A stretch of 64,000 nt of DNA from Gallibacterium genomosp. 1 (GCF_000771875.1 NZ_JPXX01000010.1:1-64000), one strand, 5' to 3'. Numbered from the stretch's first letter, positions 45,757 to 56,540 are shown. Made by a program: numbers and translations. The notes: generated by a model not told the origin, from the letters alone.

Positions 45757-47913
45757 TTACGCGTCTATTGAATGATCTTCAATTGCGCTGTTTTCATTTG
45801 TCGTTTCAGGCTCATTAACTGTTTTAGGTTGAAGGTCTTTCATTGTCAAACGAATACGCCCTTGACGATCAATTTCAACCACTTTAACTACCACTTCCTG
45901 ACCAACTTGTAGATAATCACTGACTTTCTCTACACGCTCATCAGAAATCTGTGAGATATGAACCAATCCTTCTTTGTTGCCCAACACCGCAACAAATGCA
46001 CCAAAATCAACGATACGAGTCACTTTGCCTTGGTAGATTTTATTCACTTCCACTTCAGCGACAATCTCTTCGATTCTAGACATTACCTCTTTCGCCGCAT
46101 TGTTATCGGTTGCGGCAATTTTCACGGTACCATCATCATCAATATCAATAGAAGTGCCTGTTTCTTCAGTCAAACTACGGATCACCGCGCCACCTTTTCC
46201 GATAACATCTTTAATTTTCTTCGGATCAATCTTCATTGTATGAATACGAGGTGCGAAATCAGAAATATCAGCACGCGGTGTTTGAATCGCTTGTTCCATT
46301 ACATTAAGAATGTGCATTCTTGCACTTTTTGCTTGGTTAAGCGCAATCTGCATAATTTCAGGCGTGATCCCTTCAATTTTAATATCCATTTGCAATGCGG
46401 TTACCCCTGCACGAGTACCTGCAACTTTGAAGTCCATATCACCAAGGTGATCTTCATCGCCAAGAATATCGGATAACACGACAAATTTATCATCTTCTTT
46501 CACTAAGCCCATTGCAATACCGGCAACCGCTGCTTTAATCGGCACACCGGCATCCATTAATGACAAAGATGCACCACAAACAGATGCCATTGAAGAAGAA
46601 CCGTTTGATTCTGTGATTTCAGACACCACACGCACCACATAAGGGAACTCTTCTAAAGTCGGCATTACTGCAGCAACGCCACGTTTGGCTAAGCGTCCGT
46701 GACCTATTTCACGGCGTTTTGGTGAGCCAATCAAACCTGTTTCACCAACAGAGTATGGCGGGAAATTATAGTGGAACAAGAAATGATCGGTTCTTTCACC
46801 AGTCAATTCATCAATAATTTGAGCATCACGTTCCGTACCTAATGTAGTCACCGCTAAAGATTGCGTTTCACCACGAGTGAAAATAGCGGAGCCGTGGGTA
46901 CGAGGCAGAACGCCAGTACAAATATCCAATGCGCGAACAGTATCAACGGTACGTCCATCAATACGCGGCTCACCTGCTAAAATACGGCTGCGAACAACAC
47001 CACTTTCTAATTCGTGAATAATATCAATGATTTTACCTTCGGTAATGCTATCATCTTCGCTATTTTCAGCTAACACAGTAGCACACACATCGGCTTTGAT
47101 CGCATCAATCTGTTCATAACGTGCCTGTTTTTCAGTAATACGATAAGCCTCACCTAAACGAGCTTCAGAGAGTTCTTTAATACGATTGATTAAAGCTTCA
47201 TTTTTAGCTGGAGCCTGCCAATCCCAACGAGGTTTACCAGCTTCTGCCGTAAACTCTTTGATCGCTTCAATCACAACCTGTTGTTGTTGATGACCGAAAA
47301 CCACCGCTGCCAACATCTGTTCTTCGGTAAGAATATCCGCTTCAGATTCAACCATTAATACTGCTTTATCCGTACCGGCAACCACTAAATCCAAACGACT
47401 CTGTTTTTGTTCTGATATTGTTGGGTTAAGTACGAACTGATCATTAATAAAACCGACTCGTGCCGCACCAATTGGACCATTAAACGGCACACCAGATAAA
47501 GAAAGTGCCGCAGATGCACCAATCATTGCGACTAAATCCGGACTAATTTGAGGATTAACAGACATAACAGTCGCAATAATCTGAATTTCATTTAAAAAAC
47601 CTTCCGGAAATAATGGACGAATCGGACGATCAATTAAGCGTGCAATTAAGGTTTCACCTTCTGAAGGACGCCCTTCACGTTTAAAAAAACCACCCGGAAT
47701 ACGACCAGCAGCATAACTACGTTCTTGATAATTAACAGTTAATGGAAAGAAATCTTGTCCCTCTTTCACATCTTTTTTTGCTACAACGGTGACAAATACA
47801 CAAGTATCATCCATACTTGCCATTACCGCTGCGGTCGCTTGGCGTGCCATCGCTCCCGTTTCTAATGTTACGGTATGTTGCCCGTATTTAAATTGTTTCA
47901 CAAATGGAGTCAC
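45757..47913 (-). CDS. pnp: Polyribonucleotide nucleotidyltransferase (PNPase)
   Basis: A phosphorolytic 3'-5' exoribonuclease and degradosome component. The 718-residue protein has two RNase PH domains (the second with [32 protein letters not shown]), then KH ([18 protein letters not shown]) and S1 ([19 protein letters not shown]...EGLVHISQI) RNA-binding domains, and a short acidic tail. The usual upstream neighbour rpsO is not beside it. Its leader of about 150 bases contains a long inverted repeat, which suggests the RNase III/PNPase autoregulation known in E. coli. Confidence 0.97.
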   Translation of the reverse strand: MTPFVKQFKYGQHTVTLETGAMARQATAAVMASMDDTCVFVTVVAKKDVKEGQDFFPLTVNYQERSYAAGRIPGGFFKREGRPSEGETLIARLIDRPIRPLFPEGFLNEIQIIATVMSVNPQISPDLVAMIGASAALSLSGVPFNGPIGAARVGFINDQFVLNPTISEQKQSRLDLVVAGTDKAVLMVESEADILTEEQMLAAVVFGHQQQQVVIEAIKEFTAEAGKPRWDWQAPAKNEALINRIKELSEARLGEAYRITEKQARYEQIDAIKADVCATVLAENSEDDSITEGKIIDIIHELESGVVRSRILAGEPRIDGRTVDTVRALDICTGVLPRTHGSAIFTRGETQSLAVTTLGTERDAQIIDELTGERTDHFLFHYNFPPYSVGETGLIGSPKRREIGHGRLAKRGVAAVMPTLEEFPYVVRVVSEITESNGSSSMASVCGASLSLMDAGVPIKAAVAGIAMGLVKEDDKFVVLSDILGDEDHLGDMDFKVAGTRAGVTALQMDIKIEGITPEIMQIALNQAKSARMHILNVMEQAIQTPRADISDFAPRIHTMKIDPKKIKDVIGKGGAVIRSLTEETGTSIDIDDDGTVKIAATDNNAAKEVMSRIEEIVAEVEVNKIYQGKVTRIVDFGAFVAVLGNKEGLVHISQISDERVEKVSDYLQVGQEVVVKVVEIDRQGRIRLTMKDLQPKTVNEPETTNENSAIEDHSIDA

Positions 47914-47972
47914 AATTTTATCCTCTTATAAATAATGTTAAGTTAATGACATTTGTAATGACCCGTTTGCGA

Positions 47973-48038
47973 CTAGCAAAAATATTTTCCTAAAAATTAA
48001 GAAATGAAAACACCACTAAACAAAAATATTTTTGTTAG
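47973..48038 (-). promoter_or_regulatory. Long inverted repeat in the pnp leader
   Basis: CTAGCAAAAATATTTT (47973-47988) pairs with AAAATATTTTTGTTAG (48023-48038), 16 bases with one G-T pair, around a 34-base loop. The right arm contains its own 14-base palindrome CAAAAATATTTTTG. It lies inside the predicted untranslated leader of pnp. In E. coli a long pnp leader stem is cut by RNase III; a similar role is inferred here. Confidence 0.5.
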
Positions 48039-48071
48039 CCGCACACAAAACGAGGTATTACAAAGTGTGCT

Positions 48072-48077
48072 ATTATA
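48072..48077 (-). promoter_or_regulatory. -10 element of the pnp promoter
   Basis: On the minus strand the sequence reads CACGCTATAATAGCACAC, with a perfect TATAAT. No strong -35 is seen at the correct distance. Transcription would begin near 48064. Confidence 0.55.
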
Positions 48078-48120
48078 GCGTGATTTTAAAACAGACGCAT
48101 TGTTATTTTCTCAGGAAATC

Positions 48121-49029
48121 TTATTCTCCCAATTTTTTCTCACCTAATAATTCCAGCATTTTTTGCATAAACAGTGATAACTCACCCGTCATTAAGACAA
48201 AATCAGCATCAAATCGTTGGGCAACATCCTCTTTTAAAATGTCATCATTCTTCTCTTTAACCACATCAGCAAATTTTATTCGTTTTAAGGAAGTATCCTC
48301 ATTAAAAATAAAACTAAAATGATCTTCCCATTCCAATGCCAATTTAGTTACAACCTTACCGGCAGAAAGGTGTCCCTGAATATCTTGTTCATAGAGGTCT
48401 TGATTTTTACAACGTAGCGTTGAACCTGTATCCAAATCTTTAAATTCCGCCTCTTCCAAGCAAGAAAGCCATTCAGGCAGGCTATCGGTCAATAACCAGT
48501 TCGTCATTGTCATAAATAACGGTTCAGCAAACGATAATGGTACTACAGGTAACGAGCCAAGCGACTTACGCAATAATGCCAACACATCTTCAGCTCTCTT
48601 GCTTGAGGCTGCATCAACATAAATTAAATCGTTTTGTGTATCAACCCACAAGGCGGTACGCTGATGACGGCTAAATGCTCGCGGTAATAACGTGGCAATC
48701 ACATCATCTTTTAAGGATTGTTTCTCTGTCTTTTTTAATTTACGTTGCTGTGCCGCTTCAATCTCTTTAATTCGGTTTTCCAGTGTTTCTTTAACCACAT
48801 TACTCGGCAACATTTTCTCTTCTTTGTGTGCTACCAATAGAATTTGTCCACTTACTTCAAAATAGAACATTTCACTATCCATCAAAGGTGCTTGCCAACC
48901 TAATTTTGTTCTATCACCTGCGCCGCAAGGGAAAAATTGCTGTAATGCTAAACTCTGCTGTAAGTTTTCTGTAGACCAGTCTAATTTTTTTGTTAAACGG
49001 TAAACTAAAATATTCTTAAACCAAAACAT
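48121..49029 (-). CDS. rdgC: Recombination-associated protein RdgC
   Basis: A toroidal DNA-binding protein that limits RecA activity at replication forks. The ATG at 49029 with CTATAAGGAAACAGCG before it gives 302 residues beginning MFWFKNILVYRLTKKL, the family N-terminus; the frame is open 28 codons further across the proC promoter and is rejected there. Internal segments FWLP-like WQAPL and LLPRAFSRHQRTALWVD are conserved in RdgC. Divergent from proC. Confidence 0.94.
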   Translation of the reverse strand: MFWFKNILVYRLTKKLDWSTENLQQSLALQQFFPCGAGDRTKLGWQAPLMDSEMFYFEVSGQILLVAHKEEKMLPSNVVKETLENRIKEIEAAQQRKLKKTEKQSLKDDVIATLLPRAFSRHQRTALWVDTQNDLIYVDAASSKRAEDVLALLRKSLGSLPVVPLSFAEPLFMTMTNWLLTDSLPEWLSCLEEAEFKDLDTGSTLRCKNQDLYEQDIQGHLSAGKVVTKLALEWEDHFSFIFNEDTSLKRIKFADVVKEKNDDILKEDVAQRFDADFVLMTGELSLFMQKMLELLGEKKLGE

Positions 49030-49107
49030 CGCTGTTTCCTTATAGTTATCTTCATAGCTGTCGGGTACAATAGCCGCTATTGTACCGTGATTTATGGAGA
49101 AAATCTT

Positions 49108-49923
49108 ATGCAACTGAAAAAGATCGCCTTTATCGGCGGCGGCAATATGGCACGTGCCATTGCATTGGGATTATTAGCAAAAGGCTATCAAGCAGATCAC
49201 ATTATGATTTGCGATCATAACGAAAACAAACGTCAAGCCTTTGAAGAAAAAGGCATATTAACCACAGCGGTATCCACCAGCGCTATTGAATTTGCCGAAG
49301 TGATTGTGTTGGCGGTTAAACCACAAAATATGCAACAAACCTGCCAGGTATTTCAACAATATGATTTACAACATAAATGGCTGATTTCTATCGCTGCCGG
49401 CATCAGCGTAGACACGTTGCAGCGTTATCTACCCTCCGCCAAACAAATTGTACGTGTTATGCCGAACACACCTGCTTTGATCGGCGAAGGAATGTCCGGT
49501 TTATATGCCAATCCGAATGTTAATTTGGAATTTAAAAAATATGCCACAGAACTTTTCAATGCGATTGGTCAAAGTTGCTGGGTGGAAACAGAATCCAGCA
49601 TTAATACTATTATTGCAACTTCCGGCAGTAGCCCAGCTTATTTTTTCCTCTTTATGGAAGCGATGCAAAAAACTGCGATGGCAATGGGATTGGATGAACA
49701 GCAATCACGTTTATTAGTGCAACAAACCGCGTTGGGTGTAGCACAAATGGTAATTAAAAATCCAGATTTGTCCTTAGAGATCTTACGTCAACAAGTCACT
49801 TCTAAGGGCGGCACGACTGCGGCGGCGATTAATGTGTTCCAACAACATCAGCTAGAACAGACGATTGCACAAGCAATGCAAGCGGCAGTGGCACGTGCGG
49901 AAGAGATGGAGAAATTATTTTGA
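49108..49923 (+). CDS. proC: Pyrroline-5-carboxylate reductase
   Basis: Catalyses the last step of proline synthesis with NAD(P)H. The start at 49108 (GGAG upstream) gives 271 residues beginning MQLKKIAFIGGGNMARAIALGLL, with the dinucleotide loop GGGNMA at about 10-15. The C-terminal dimer domain has the signature LRQQVTSKGGTTAAAINVF. It overlaps the next gene by 4 bases. The linkage with an MFS transporter is conserved in some relatives but unexplained. Confidence 0.96.
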   Translation: MQLKKIAFIGGGNMARAIALGLLAKGYQADHIMICDHNENKRQAFEEKGILTTAVSTSAIEFAEVIVLAVKPQNMQQTCQVFQQYDLQHKWLISIAAGISVDTLQRYLPSAKQIVRVMPNTPALIGEGMSGLYANPNVNLEFKKYATELFNAIGQSCWVETESSINTIIATSGSSPAYFFLFMEAMQKTAMAMGLDEQQSRLLVQQTALGVAQMVIKNPDLSLEILRQQVTSKGGTTAAAINVFQQHQLEQTIAQAMQAAVARAEEMEKLF

Positions 49924-51095
49924 TTAAACTGAAATCAAATTATTGGCTCATTCTCAATTATTTTGGCTATTTCTGTGCCTATGGTGTGTTTGTGCCACTT
50001 ATTCCAGTGTGGTTACAATCACAATCTTACAGTGATGAAAATATTGCTCTTTTGCTAGCTTCTGCCTACATATTCCGTTTCTTGGGCGGTATTTTCTTTT
50101 CCGGCAAAATTAAAGATACCGCTTATCTACCGGCAATGTTACGCAATCTGGCATTTTCCTCTGCTTTAGTTATTTTAATGATTGCCATCAGCTCATGGTA
50201 TTGGCACTCTTTTTTATTAATTTTTGTGCTATTTGCTCTGTTTAGTCTATTCAACGGTGCTGGAATGCCATTGCAGGATAGTCTTGCTGGTATTTGGAAT
50301 CGACAAATCGGCTTAGATTATGGCAGAGTACGTTTAATCGGTTCATTAGGGTTCGTGATTGGAGTAGTAGTTTTTGGTGCATTAATTAGTTATCTTGGCG
50401 ATTCTTCTATTATTTGGGTCATCTTGAGTTTATTAATCGTCTATATTTTATACCAACTGCCAATCCCCGCGACACTTCCAATTTCTAATCTGCAAGCAAC
50501 CCAAGCGAAAAGTATAAGTTATCGTCAATTATTATCCGAAACGAATACTCTCCGTTTATTGATCGCCATTTCATTAATTCAAGGCTCACACGGTGCTTAC
50601 TATGCTTACAGTACCATCTATTGGGTTTCACAGGGTATCGATCTGAAAACCACTAGCCTATTGTGGGGAATTTCTGTGGTAGCGGAAGTGATTTTGTTCT
50701 TTTTTGCTTCCAAATTATTTAAACATTGGAATATTACTACATTATTTACGCTAAGCATCATTGCTGCTGCTATCCGCTGGATGGCATTTCCAGTATTAGG
50801 AAATTTAGCATTGTTGACCTTGTTACAACTATTTCACGCATTAACTTACGCTGTCAGCCACTTTGCCACTGTTCGCTATATTTCTGCTCAACCCGATTCA
50901 CATATCGCTAAGTTACAGGCGTTATATAACGGTATCAGCAACTGTATCGCTGTCGCACTGTTGACCGCATTATCCGGCGTTATTTACAGCTACAACCCGA
51001 CTTTCGCATTCTGGACAATGGCAGCTTTTGCCTTATCGGCATTACTGTTTTTACCAAAAACAAATTGTGGAAAAGTCACTGCAATCCGTGAATAA
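49920..51095 (+). CDS. MFS transporter, phenylpropionate permease (HcaT/LacY-like) family
   Basis: A 391-residue protein with 12 membrane segments, beginning KSNYWLILNYFGYFCAYGVFVPLIPVWLQ, characteristic of the 3-phenylpropionate permease (HcaT/YcaD-like) branch. The only sensible start is a TTG at 49920 that overlaps the proC stop (TTGA), so translation is coupled. Substrate unknown; HcaT relatives carry aromatic acids or sugars. Followed by a weak stem-loop. No catabolic gene for phenylpropionate is nearby. Confidence 0.82.
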   Translation: MIKLKSNYWLILNYFGYFCAYGVFVPLIPVWLQSQSYSDENIALLLASAYIFRFLGGIFFSGKIKDTAYLPAMLRNLAFSSALVILMIAISSWYWHSFLLIFVLFALFSLFNGAGMPLQDSLAGIWNRQIGLDYGRVRLIGSLGFVIGVVVFGALISYLGDSSIIWVILSLLIVYILYQLPIPATLPISNLQATQAKSISYRQLLSETNTLRLLIAISLIQGSHGAYYAYSTIYWVSQGIDLKTTSLLWGISVVAEVILFFFASKLFKHWNITTLFTLSIIAAAIRWMAFPVLGNLALLTLLQLFHALTYAVSHFATVRYISAQPDSHIAKLQALYNGISNCIAVALLTALSGVIYSYNPTFAFWTMAAFALSALLFLPKTNCGKVTAIRE

Positions 51096-51101
51096 ACAAA
51101 A

Positions 51102-51130
51102 AGGATAGTATAAAACGTACTATCCTCTTT
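51102..51130 (+). terminator. Weak terminator after the MFS transporter gene
   Basis: A 9-base stem AGGATAGTA / TACTATCCT with a 7-base loop, followed by CTTTCTATTTG. It separates the convergent obgE. The T-tract is interrupted. Confidence 0.55.
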
Positions 51131-51152
51131 CTATTTGTATTTTAGACAAAGT

Positions 51153-52325
<1,173 letters not shown>

Positions 52326-52336
52326 TTAATCTCCTA

Positions 52337-53281
52337 TTACGTCACAGGACGTTTTTTCAATAATTTATGTCCTAATGCTGAACATAGTGCACCTAATACA
52401 ACGATAAAAGCACCGATATACGCCAAAGTATTTAATTCAGAAGCCGGCACAATATCCGGATAGATTCGGTGGAAAGTTTCAACAAACACAATGGTAAACA
52501 ATGGCGTTAAAGTAAGAATTGAACTCACTTTGGACACTTCCCAACGGTTTAAGGCTTCGGCATAAGCACCATAAGCAATTAATGTATTTAAACAGCAATA
52601 GACTAAACATAATGCTATCGGCCAGGTCAAATTAACTAGTTTAGTCGGATGACTTAACGGCGTAAAAATTAATGACGCACCAATATAAAAAATAAATAAA
52701 ATCTGCTGCGAATTAAAACGGCGTAACAATAATTTTTGTGCAATCGCATAAGATACCCAAATAATTGCCGCAGAAACACAGATAATCACCCCCATAGTAT
52801 AAGTGGTCAAACTGGTGAACAATTCAACTAAACGGGCATTAAAGAAAGTCAGTAAGCCAATAAATAAAAGCAATGCACCAACTTTCTGGTTCCAACTTAA
52901 TTTTTCCTTAAAAATCAACACACCGGCAAGCATCATAATAAATGGCGACACTTGCCCAAGCACCTGTGAAACCGAAGGATTAATATATTCCAATGACGTG
53001 TTGAATAAAATAAAGTTTATCGCTAACCCCAAAGTACCAATAATTGTGATCCAGCGAAAACGTGGGTTAAACGCAATGCGAAACTTCGGCATTTTTCCTG
53101 TCACCAGCAAGATAATCGCTAGCCCAAGCATCGCTACCAAAAAACGTAACCATACTATGGTGTAACTATCTAAAACAGTTAAAACACGTTGCAATGCAAG
53201 CGGCAGAGATCCCCAACAGATCGCTGTCGTCAATGCCAATAAAAACCCCGATAATGGTCGTTCTACTTGCTTCTGCTTCAT
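52337..53281 (-). CDS. yhbE: EamA/DMT-family transporter YhbE
   Basis: A 314-residue inner-membrane protein with ten predicted helices in two EamA repeats (about residues 10-145 and 160-305). GSLPLALQRVL and the WLRFLVAMLGLAIIL segment in the first repeat are typical of drug/metabolite transporters. It precedes obgE, as yhbE does in E. coli. The substrate is unknown for this subfamily. Promoter in the 256-base gap before it, with TATAGT seen about 75 bases upstream. Confidence 0.88.
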   Translation of the reverse strand: MKQKQVERPLSGFLLALTTAICWGSLPLALQRVLTVLDSYTIVWLRFLVAMLGLAIILLVTGKMPKFRIAFNPRFRWITIIGTLGLAINFILFNTSLEYINPSVSQVLGQVSPFIMMLAGVLIFKEKLSWNQKVGALLLFIGLLTFFNARLVELFTSLTTYTMGVIICVSAAIIWVSYAIAQKLLLRRFNSQQILFIFYIGASLIFTPLSHPTKLVNLTWPIALCLVYCCLNTLIAYGAYAEALNRWEVSKVSSILTLTPLFTIVFVETFHRIYPDIVPASELNTLAYIGAFIVVLGALCSALGHKLLKKRPVT

Positions 53282-53460
53282 TGTTTTTCCTTACTTGTTT
53301 ATCTTTCTGCTCAGAATACTCTCAATCTTTTGATGGCTCAATTCAGGAATACTATACTTTTTCATCAAAATGCCTAAATAGTTGAAACACCGTTCAGAAC
53401 AGCAGAATATTTGTATTTGAGAGGAACAATCTCTTGCAAATCAAGGCAATTCAAACATTA

Positions 53461-53506
53461 AAATATAAAAAACTGCACCCATCAGTAAGAACCGTTGGGT
53501 GCAGTT
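53461..53506 (-). terminator. Intrinsic terminator of rpmBG
   Basis: A perfect 11-base stem AACTGCACCCA / TGGGTGCAGTT with a 14-base loop. On the minus strand it is followed by TTTTATATTT. It lies about 30 bases after rpmG. Confidence 0.85.
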
Positions 53507-53537
53507 AGAATTAAAAAAATTTTTTATAAAAAAACGA

Positions 53538-53708
53538 TTATTTAATTTTCGCTTCTTTATAAATAACATGCTTACGAACAACTGGATCAAATTTTTTGAT
53601 TTCCATTTTTTCCGGCATATTACGTTTATTTTTAGTTGTAGTATAGAAATGACCTGTTTCAGCAGTTGAAACTAGTCTGATTTTCTCACGTGCACCTTTT
53701 GCTGCCAT
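53538..53708 (-). CDS. rpmG: 50S ribosomal protein L33
   Basis: A small ribosomal protein of 56 residues, too short for many gene finders. The translation runs from [20 protein letters not shown] through [20 protein letters not shown] to VIYKEAKIK, matching bacterial L33 of the Cys-free type. It lies 11 bases after rpmB with an AAGGAG ribosome site. Lack of the zinc-binding Cys pairs means it should not serve as a zinc reserve. Confidence 0.97.
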   Translation of the reverse strand: MAAKGAREKIRLVSTAETGHFYTTTKNKRNMPEKMEIKKFDPVVRKHVIYKEAKIK

Positions 53709-53719
53709 TGTTCAGCTCC

Positions 53720-53956
53720 TTAGATTTTTTCGCCTTTAGCACGAAGATCAGCTAAAACTGCATCGATGCCTTTTTTATCAATAATACGCATACCTTTCGC
53801 TGTTAAGCGTAAAGTTACGAAACGGTTTTCACTTTCAACCCAAAAACGATGGGTATGTAGATTCGGTAAAAAACGACGACGAGTTGCGTTCATTGCGTGT
53901 GAACGGTTATTACCAACTGCCGGACGTTTGCCTGTTACTTGACAGACTCTGGACAT
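53720..53956 (-). CDS. rpmB: 50S ribosomal protein L28
   Basis: A 78-residue large-subunit protein. It starts [23 protein letters not shown], the family signature, and ends with [17 protein letters not shown]. First gene of rpmB-rpmG, as in E. coli. It is preceded by a strong sigma-70 promoter and a leader of about 130 bases. Cys content (one, in VCQVTG) matches the usual proteobacterial Cys-poor form. Confidence 0.98.
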   Translation of the reverse strand: MSRVCQVTGKRPAVGNNRSHAMNATRRRFLPNLHTHRFWVESENRFVTLRLTAKGMRIIDKKGIDAVLADLRAKGEKI

Positions 53957-54091
53957 TTGTAATTCTCCAATAATTAACTAAAGCTTAAGCTCAACGGCTC
54001 GGATTACCAACATTCTAATTGGTTTAGATTTGTTAGCTACCTCGTCAGGTATTAAAACCCGACCCGCTACTAACTATATTAAAGGTCGTGG

Positions 54092-54120
54092 ATTATACTC
54101 ACTTTATCTTGATTTCTCAA
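54092..54120 (-). promoter_or_regulatory. Strong sigma-70 promoter of rpmBG
   Basis: On the minus strand TTGAGA (54115-54120), a 17-base spacer and TATAAT (54092-54097) are near-consensus. Transcription would start near 54085, leaving a leader of about 130 bases that contains GC-rich segments such as GCGGGTCGGGT and could be structured. Confidence 0.8.
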
Positions 54121-54172
54121 GCCTGATCATAAAATACCTGCAGAAAAAGAGAAAAATTTCCTATTATTCTGA

Positions 54173-54697
54173 CTATTTCATTGTATATTGCCGTTGCTCT
54201 CTATTTTGTAACACTAATCGTAAAATGGTAATAGCATTCATCACAATAACGGTAGATTCCAATAAAATTCCGCCAAATGAACCTACTAAAATATTATTTG
54301 TCAGCCAACAGCCTGACCCCACTAGCATCAACAAACGCATTGGAATACCTTTTAATAAAAAGAGAGAAATTGTACCAATGGTTGTACCGAAAATCGGGAA
54401 AAACTGCCACAAGGAGTCCGCTACTACATAACCGAAAATAATCCCTATAATAACAAAGAAAAGTGCAACATATTTTGAAGAAACATAAATCGATGTTGCT
54501 GTACGGCACGCCGACAACAACGAACTTAACGCTGAAACTGACGACCCTAATAAAATAAAATGCGACATATAGGTCAGATTCTGCACCAGCATCACAATCT
54601 TCAATTTTTTATCATTACGTTGATAAAAACTTAGCACACCTAAAATAAAAGCAAGTACACCTAAAAATTGTGGTAAGTTAAATATCTGTTCTAGCAT
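54173..54697 (-). CDS. ygjV: YgjV-family inner-membrane protein
   Basis: A 174-residue membrane protein with about five or six hydrophobic segments, starting MLEQIFNLPQFLGVLAFILGVLSFYQRNDKKLK, characteristic of the YgjV (imp-YgjV) family. It has no known function. It lies 31 bases after the TRAP large-permease gene, same strand, so it looks like the last gene of the kduI-dctPQM operon. In E. coli ygjV also neighbours uronate genes (uxaA, uxaC, exuT), which supports a role in uronate use, but this is inferred. Confidence 0.85.
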   Translation of the reverse strand: MLEQIFNLPQFLGVLAFILGVLSFYQRNDKKLKIVMLVQNLTYMSHFILLGSSVSALSSLLSACRTATSIYVSSKYVALFFVIIGIIFGYVVADSLWQFFPIFGTTIGTISLFLLKGIPMRLLMLVGSGCWLTNNILVGSFGGILLESTVIVMNAITILRLVLQNREQRQYTMK

Positions 54698-54728
54698 ATC
54701 GCATTGATCCTAAAAAATAGTTAGGAAT

Positions 54729-56036
54729 TTATTTTACTAATCCCATTAATTCAGGAATAGACATTGAAATTGAAGGAAGATATGTTACTAACATTAATAC
54801 CATAAAAATCGCAAAGAAAAACGGCAATAATGTTTTTATAACCCGTTCAATTTCAACATTTCCTACTTTACAACCTGTAAATAGAATTGGCCCTACCGGT
54901 GGGGTAATTGTTCCTAATGATAAATTAAATACTAATAAAATACCGAATTGTACAGGACTCATCCCCAAAGACATACAAATAGGTAAAAAAATCGGTGTAA
55001 AAATTAATACCGCCGGTGTGGGATCCATAAAGGTTCCTACCAATAAAAGAATTAAATTTATAATTAATAAAATTAATATTGGATTATCTGTAATAGATAA
55101 TAATCCGGAGGCAATCATATTCGGAATCTGAGTAAATGCCATTACCCAAGACATTACAGAAGAGGTTGCCAACATAAAAATAACAATTGCAGACATTTTA
55201 GCTGTTTGTAAAAAAATTTGCGGTAGCATCTTCAAAGAAAGCGTTCTGTAACACAAACTCAATATTAATGAATAAACAACAGCAATCGCCGATGCTTCTG
55301 TTGCAGTAAACACTCCTGCAAGTATTCCCCCAATAACAATAATGACTAACGATAAACTTGGAATAGCTGCCAATGCAATTTTTACACTGTCTTTGCAAGT
55401 CACTTTCTCTTTTGTAATATAGCCTCTTTTTTTAGCCATAAATCCTGCAATAATCATTACCGCAACGCCCCATAAAATACCGGGTAAATAACCCGCCATA
55501 AATAAAGCAGAAACAGACACACTTCCAGCTACAGTTGCATAAACAATGATGGTATTACTTGGTGGAATTAACATTCCTGTCGGTGCTGAAGCAATATTTA
55601 CTGCGGCACTATATCGGGGATCATACCCTTCTCTTTTTTCAATTGGAGTCATAATGCCACCAACTGCCGCCGCTGAAGCAACACCAGAACCACTAATCGA
55701 ACCAAATAACATATTAGAAAGAATCGTTGTTTGAGCAAGAGATCCCGGTAAAAAATGACTAAAAATTTTAGCAAAATTGATTAGGCGAATAGCAATACCA
55801 CCACTATTCATTATATTTCCTGCCAAAATAAAAAATGGTATAGCCAATAATGCAAAGGAATCTAAACCAACAAAAATACGTTGTGCTGAAGTGACCATCC
55901 CTCCTTGAAAAGGTAGTATTGCTAACATTGCAGCAACTGAAGATATACCGACACTAATACTGATCGGTGTTCCGATCACTAAGAAAAATACTGTACCTAC
56001 CAACATAATAAGTGCAGCAGTCGTTGCTAAATCCAT
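54729..56036 (-). CDS. TRAP transporter large permease (DctM/YiaN-type)
   Basis: The 435-residue membrane subunit of a tripartite ATP-independent periplasmic transporter, with about 12 hydrophobic segments. The DctM core is recognised by GTPISISVGISSVAAML, the NIMNSGGIAIRLINFAK loop, GSISGSGVASAAAVGGIMTPIEKREGYDPRYSAAV, and GTITPPVGPILFTGCKVGNVEI near the C-terminus. GGGAGGAAACT precedes the ATG. It catalyses Na+- or H+-driven uptake together with DctQ and DctP. The adjacent KDG-pathway genes suggest a uronate or its 4,5-unsaturated derivative as substrate. Confidence 0.93.
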   Translation of the reverse strand: MDLATTAALIMLVGTVFFLVIGTPISISVGISSVAAMLAILPFQGGMVTSAQRIFVGLDSFALLAIPFFILAGNIMNSGGIAIRLINFAKIFSHFLPGSLAQTTILSNMLFGSISGSGVASAAAVGGIMTPIEKREGYDPRYSAAVNIASAPTGMLIPPSNTIIVYATVAGSVSVSALFMAGYLPGILWGVAVMIIAGFMAKKRGYITKEKVTCKDSVKIALAAIPSLSLVIIVIGGILAGVFTATEASAIAVVYSLILSLCYRTLSLKMLPQIFLQTAKMSAIVIFMLATSSVMSWVMAFTQIPNMIASGLLSITDNPILILLIINLILLLVGTFMDPTPAVLIFTPIFLPICMSLGMSPVQFGILLVFNLSLGTITPPVGPILFTGCKVGNVEIERVIKTLLPFFFAIFMVLMLVTYLPSISMSIPELMGLVK

Positions 56037-56054
56037 AGTTTCCTCCCATGAAAT

Positions 56055-56540
56055 TTATTTTTTTGTGCAGTGATAAAACGTGGCTAAATTACAAATAGAA
56101 TAAAAAACAATAATTGCTCCACTAATAGGAATTGCTGAATAAATAACACCGATCGGAATTTGCAATGCGGAATCTAATTGGAACATCTGTCTAACAGTTG
56201 CACTATAACCACCAATAATCATCACCCCAATAGCAAACGTTGCAATTACTATTTCAGAGATAGAATCAGCAACCACTTGTAATTTCGGAGGAAATTTATT
56301 TTTCAGAAAAGCGATTTCCATATGTTCTCTTAAACCAAAAACATAAGCACCAGCAAATAAAATTAGCCAAACAAATAAATAACGAGATAAGATTTCACTT
56401 ACTGCGCTCGGACTATTAAATACATAACGCACAACAACTTGATAAGTAATCAATACCGTCATTAAGCCAACAATAAAAATACATATCCATTCAATGGCTC
56501 TATCTAAAATTTTCTTTATTAACAACAAAATATCAAACAC
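56055..56540 (-). CDS. TRAP transporter small permease (DctQ-type)
   Basis: A 161-residue membrane protein with four helices, the DctQ fold, including LIKKILDRAIEWICIFIVGLMTVLITYQVVVRYV and a conserved Trp. The start is GTG at 56540, which follows AGGAGG by 6 bases; upstream in-frame codons lack this spacing. It sits between the periplasmic binding-protein gene (20 bases after its stop counted to the first possible start, 53 to this one) and the large permease (18 bases). Confidence 0.9.
   Translation of the reverse strand: MFDILLLIKKILDRAIEWICIFIVGLMTVLITYQVVVRYVFNSPSAVSEILSRYLFVWLILFAGAYVFGLREHMEIAFLKNKFPPKLQVVADSISEIVIATFAIGVMIIGGYSATVRQMFQLDSALQIPIGVIYSAIPISGAIIVFYSICNLATFYHCTKK

Noticed and set aside
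45958-46476. 172-codon plus-strand frame inside pnp
   Set aside because: It is a mirror of the pnp coding frame; composition is His/Asn/Phe-rich as expected for an antisense shadow.
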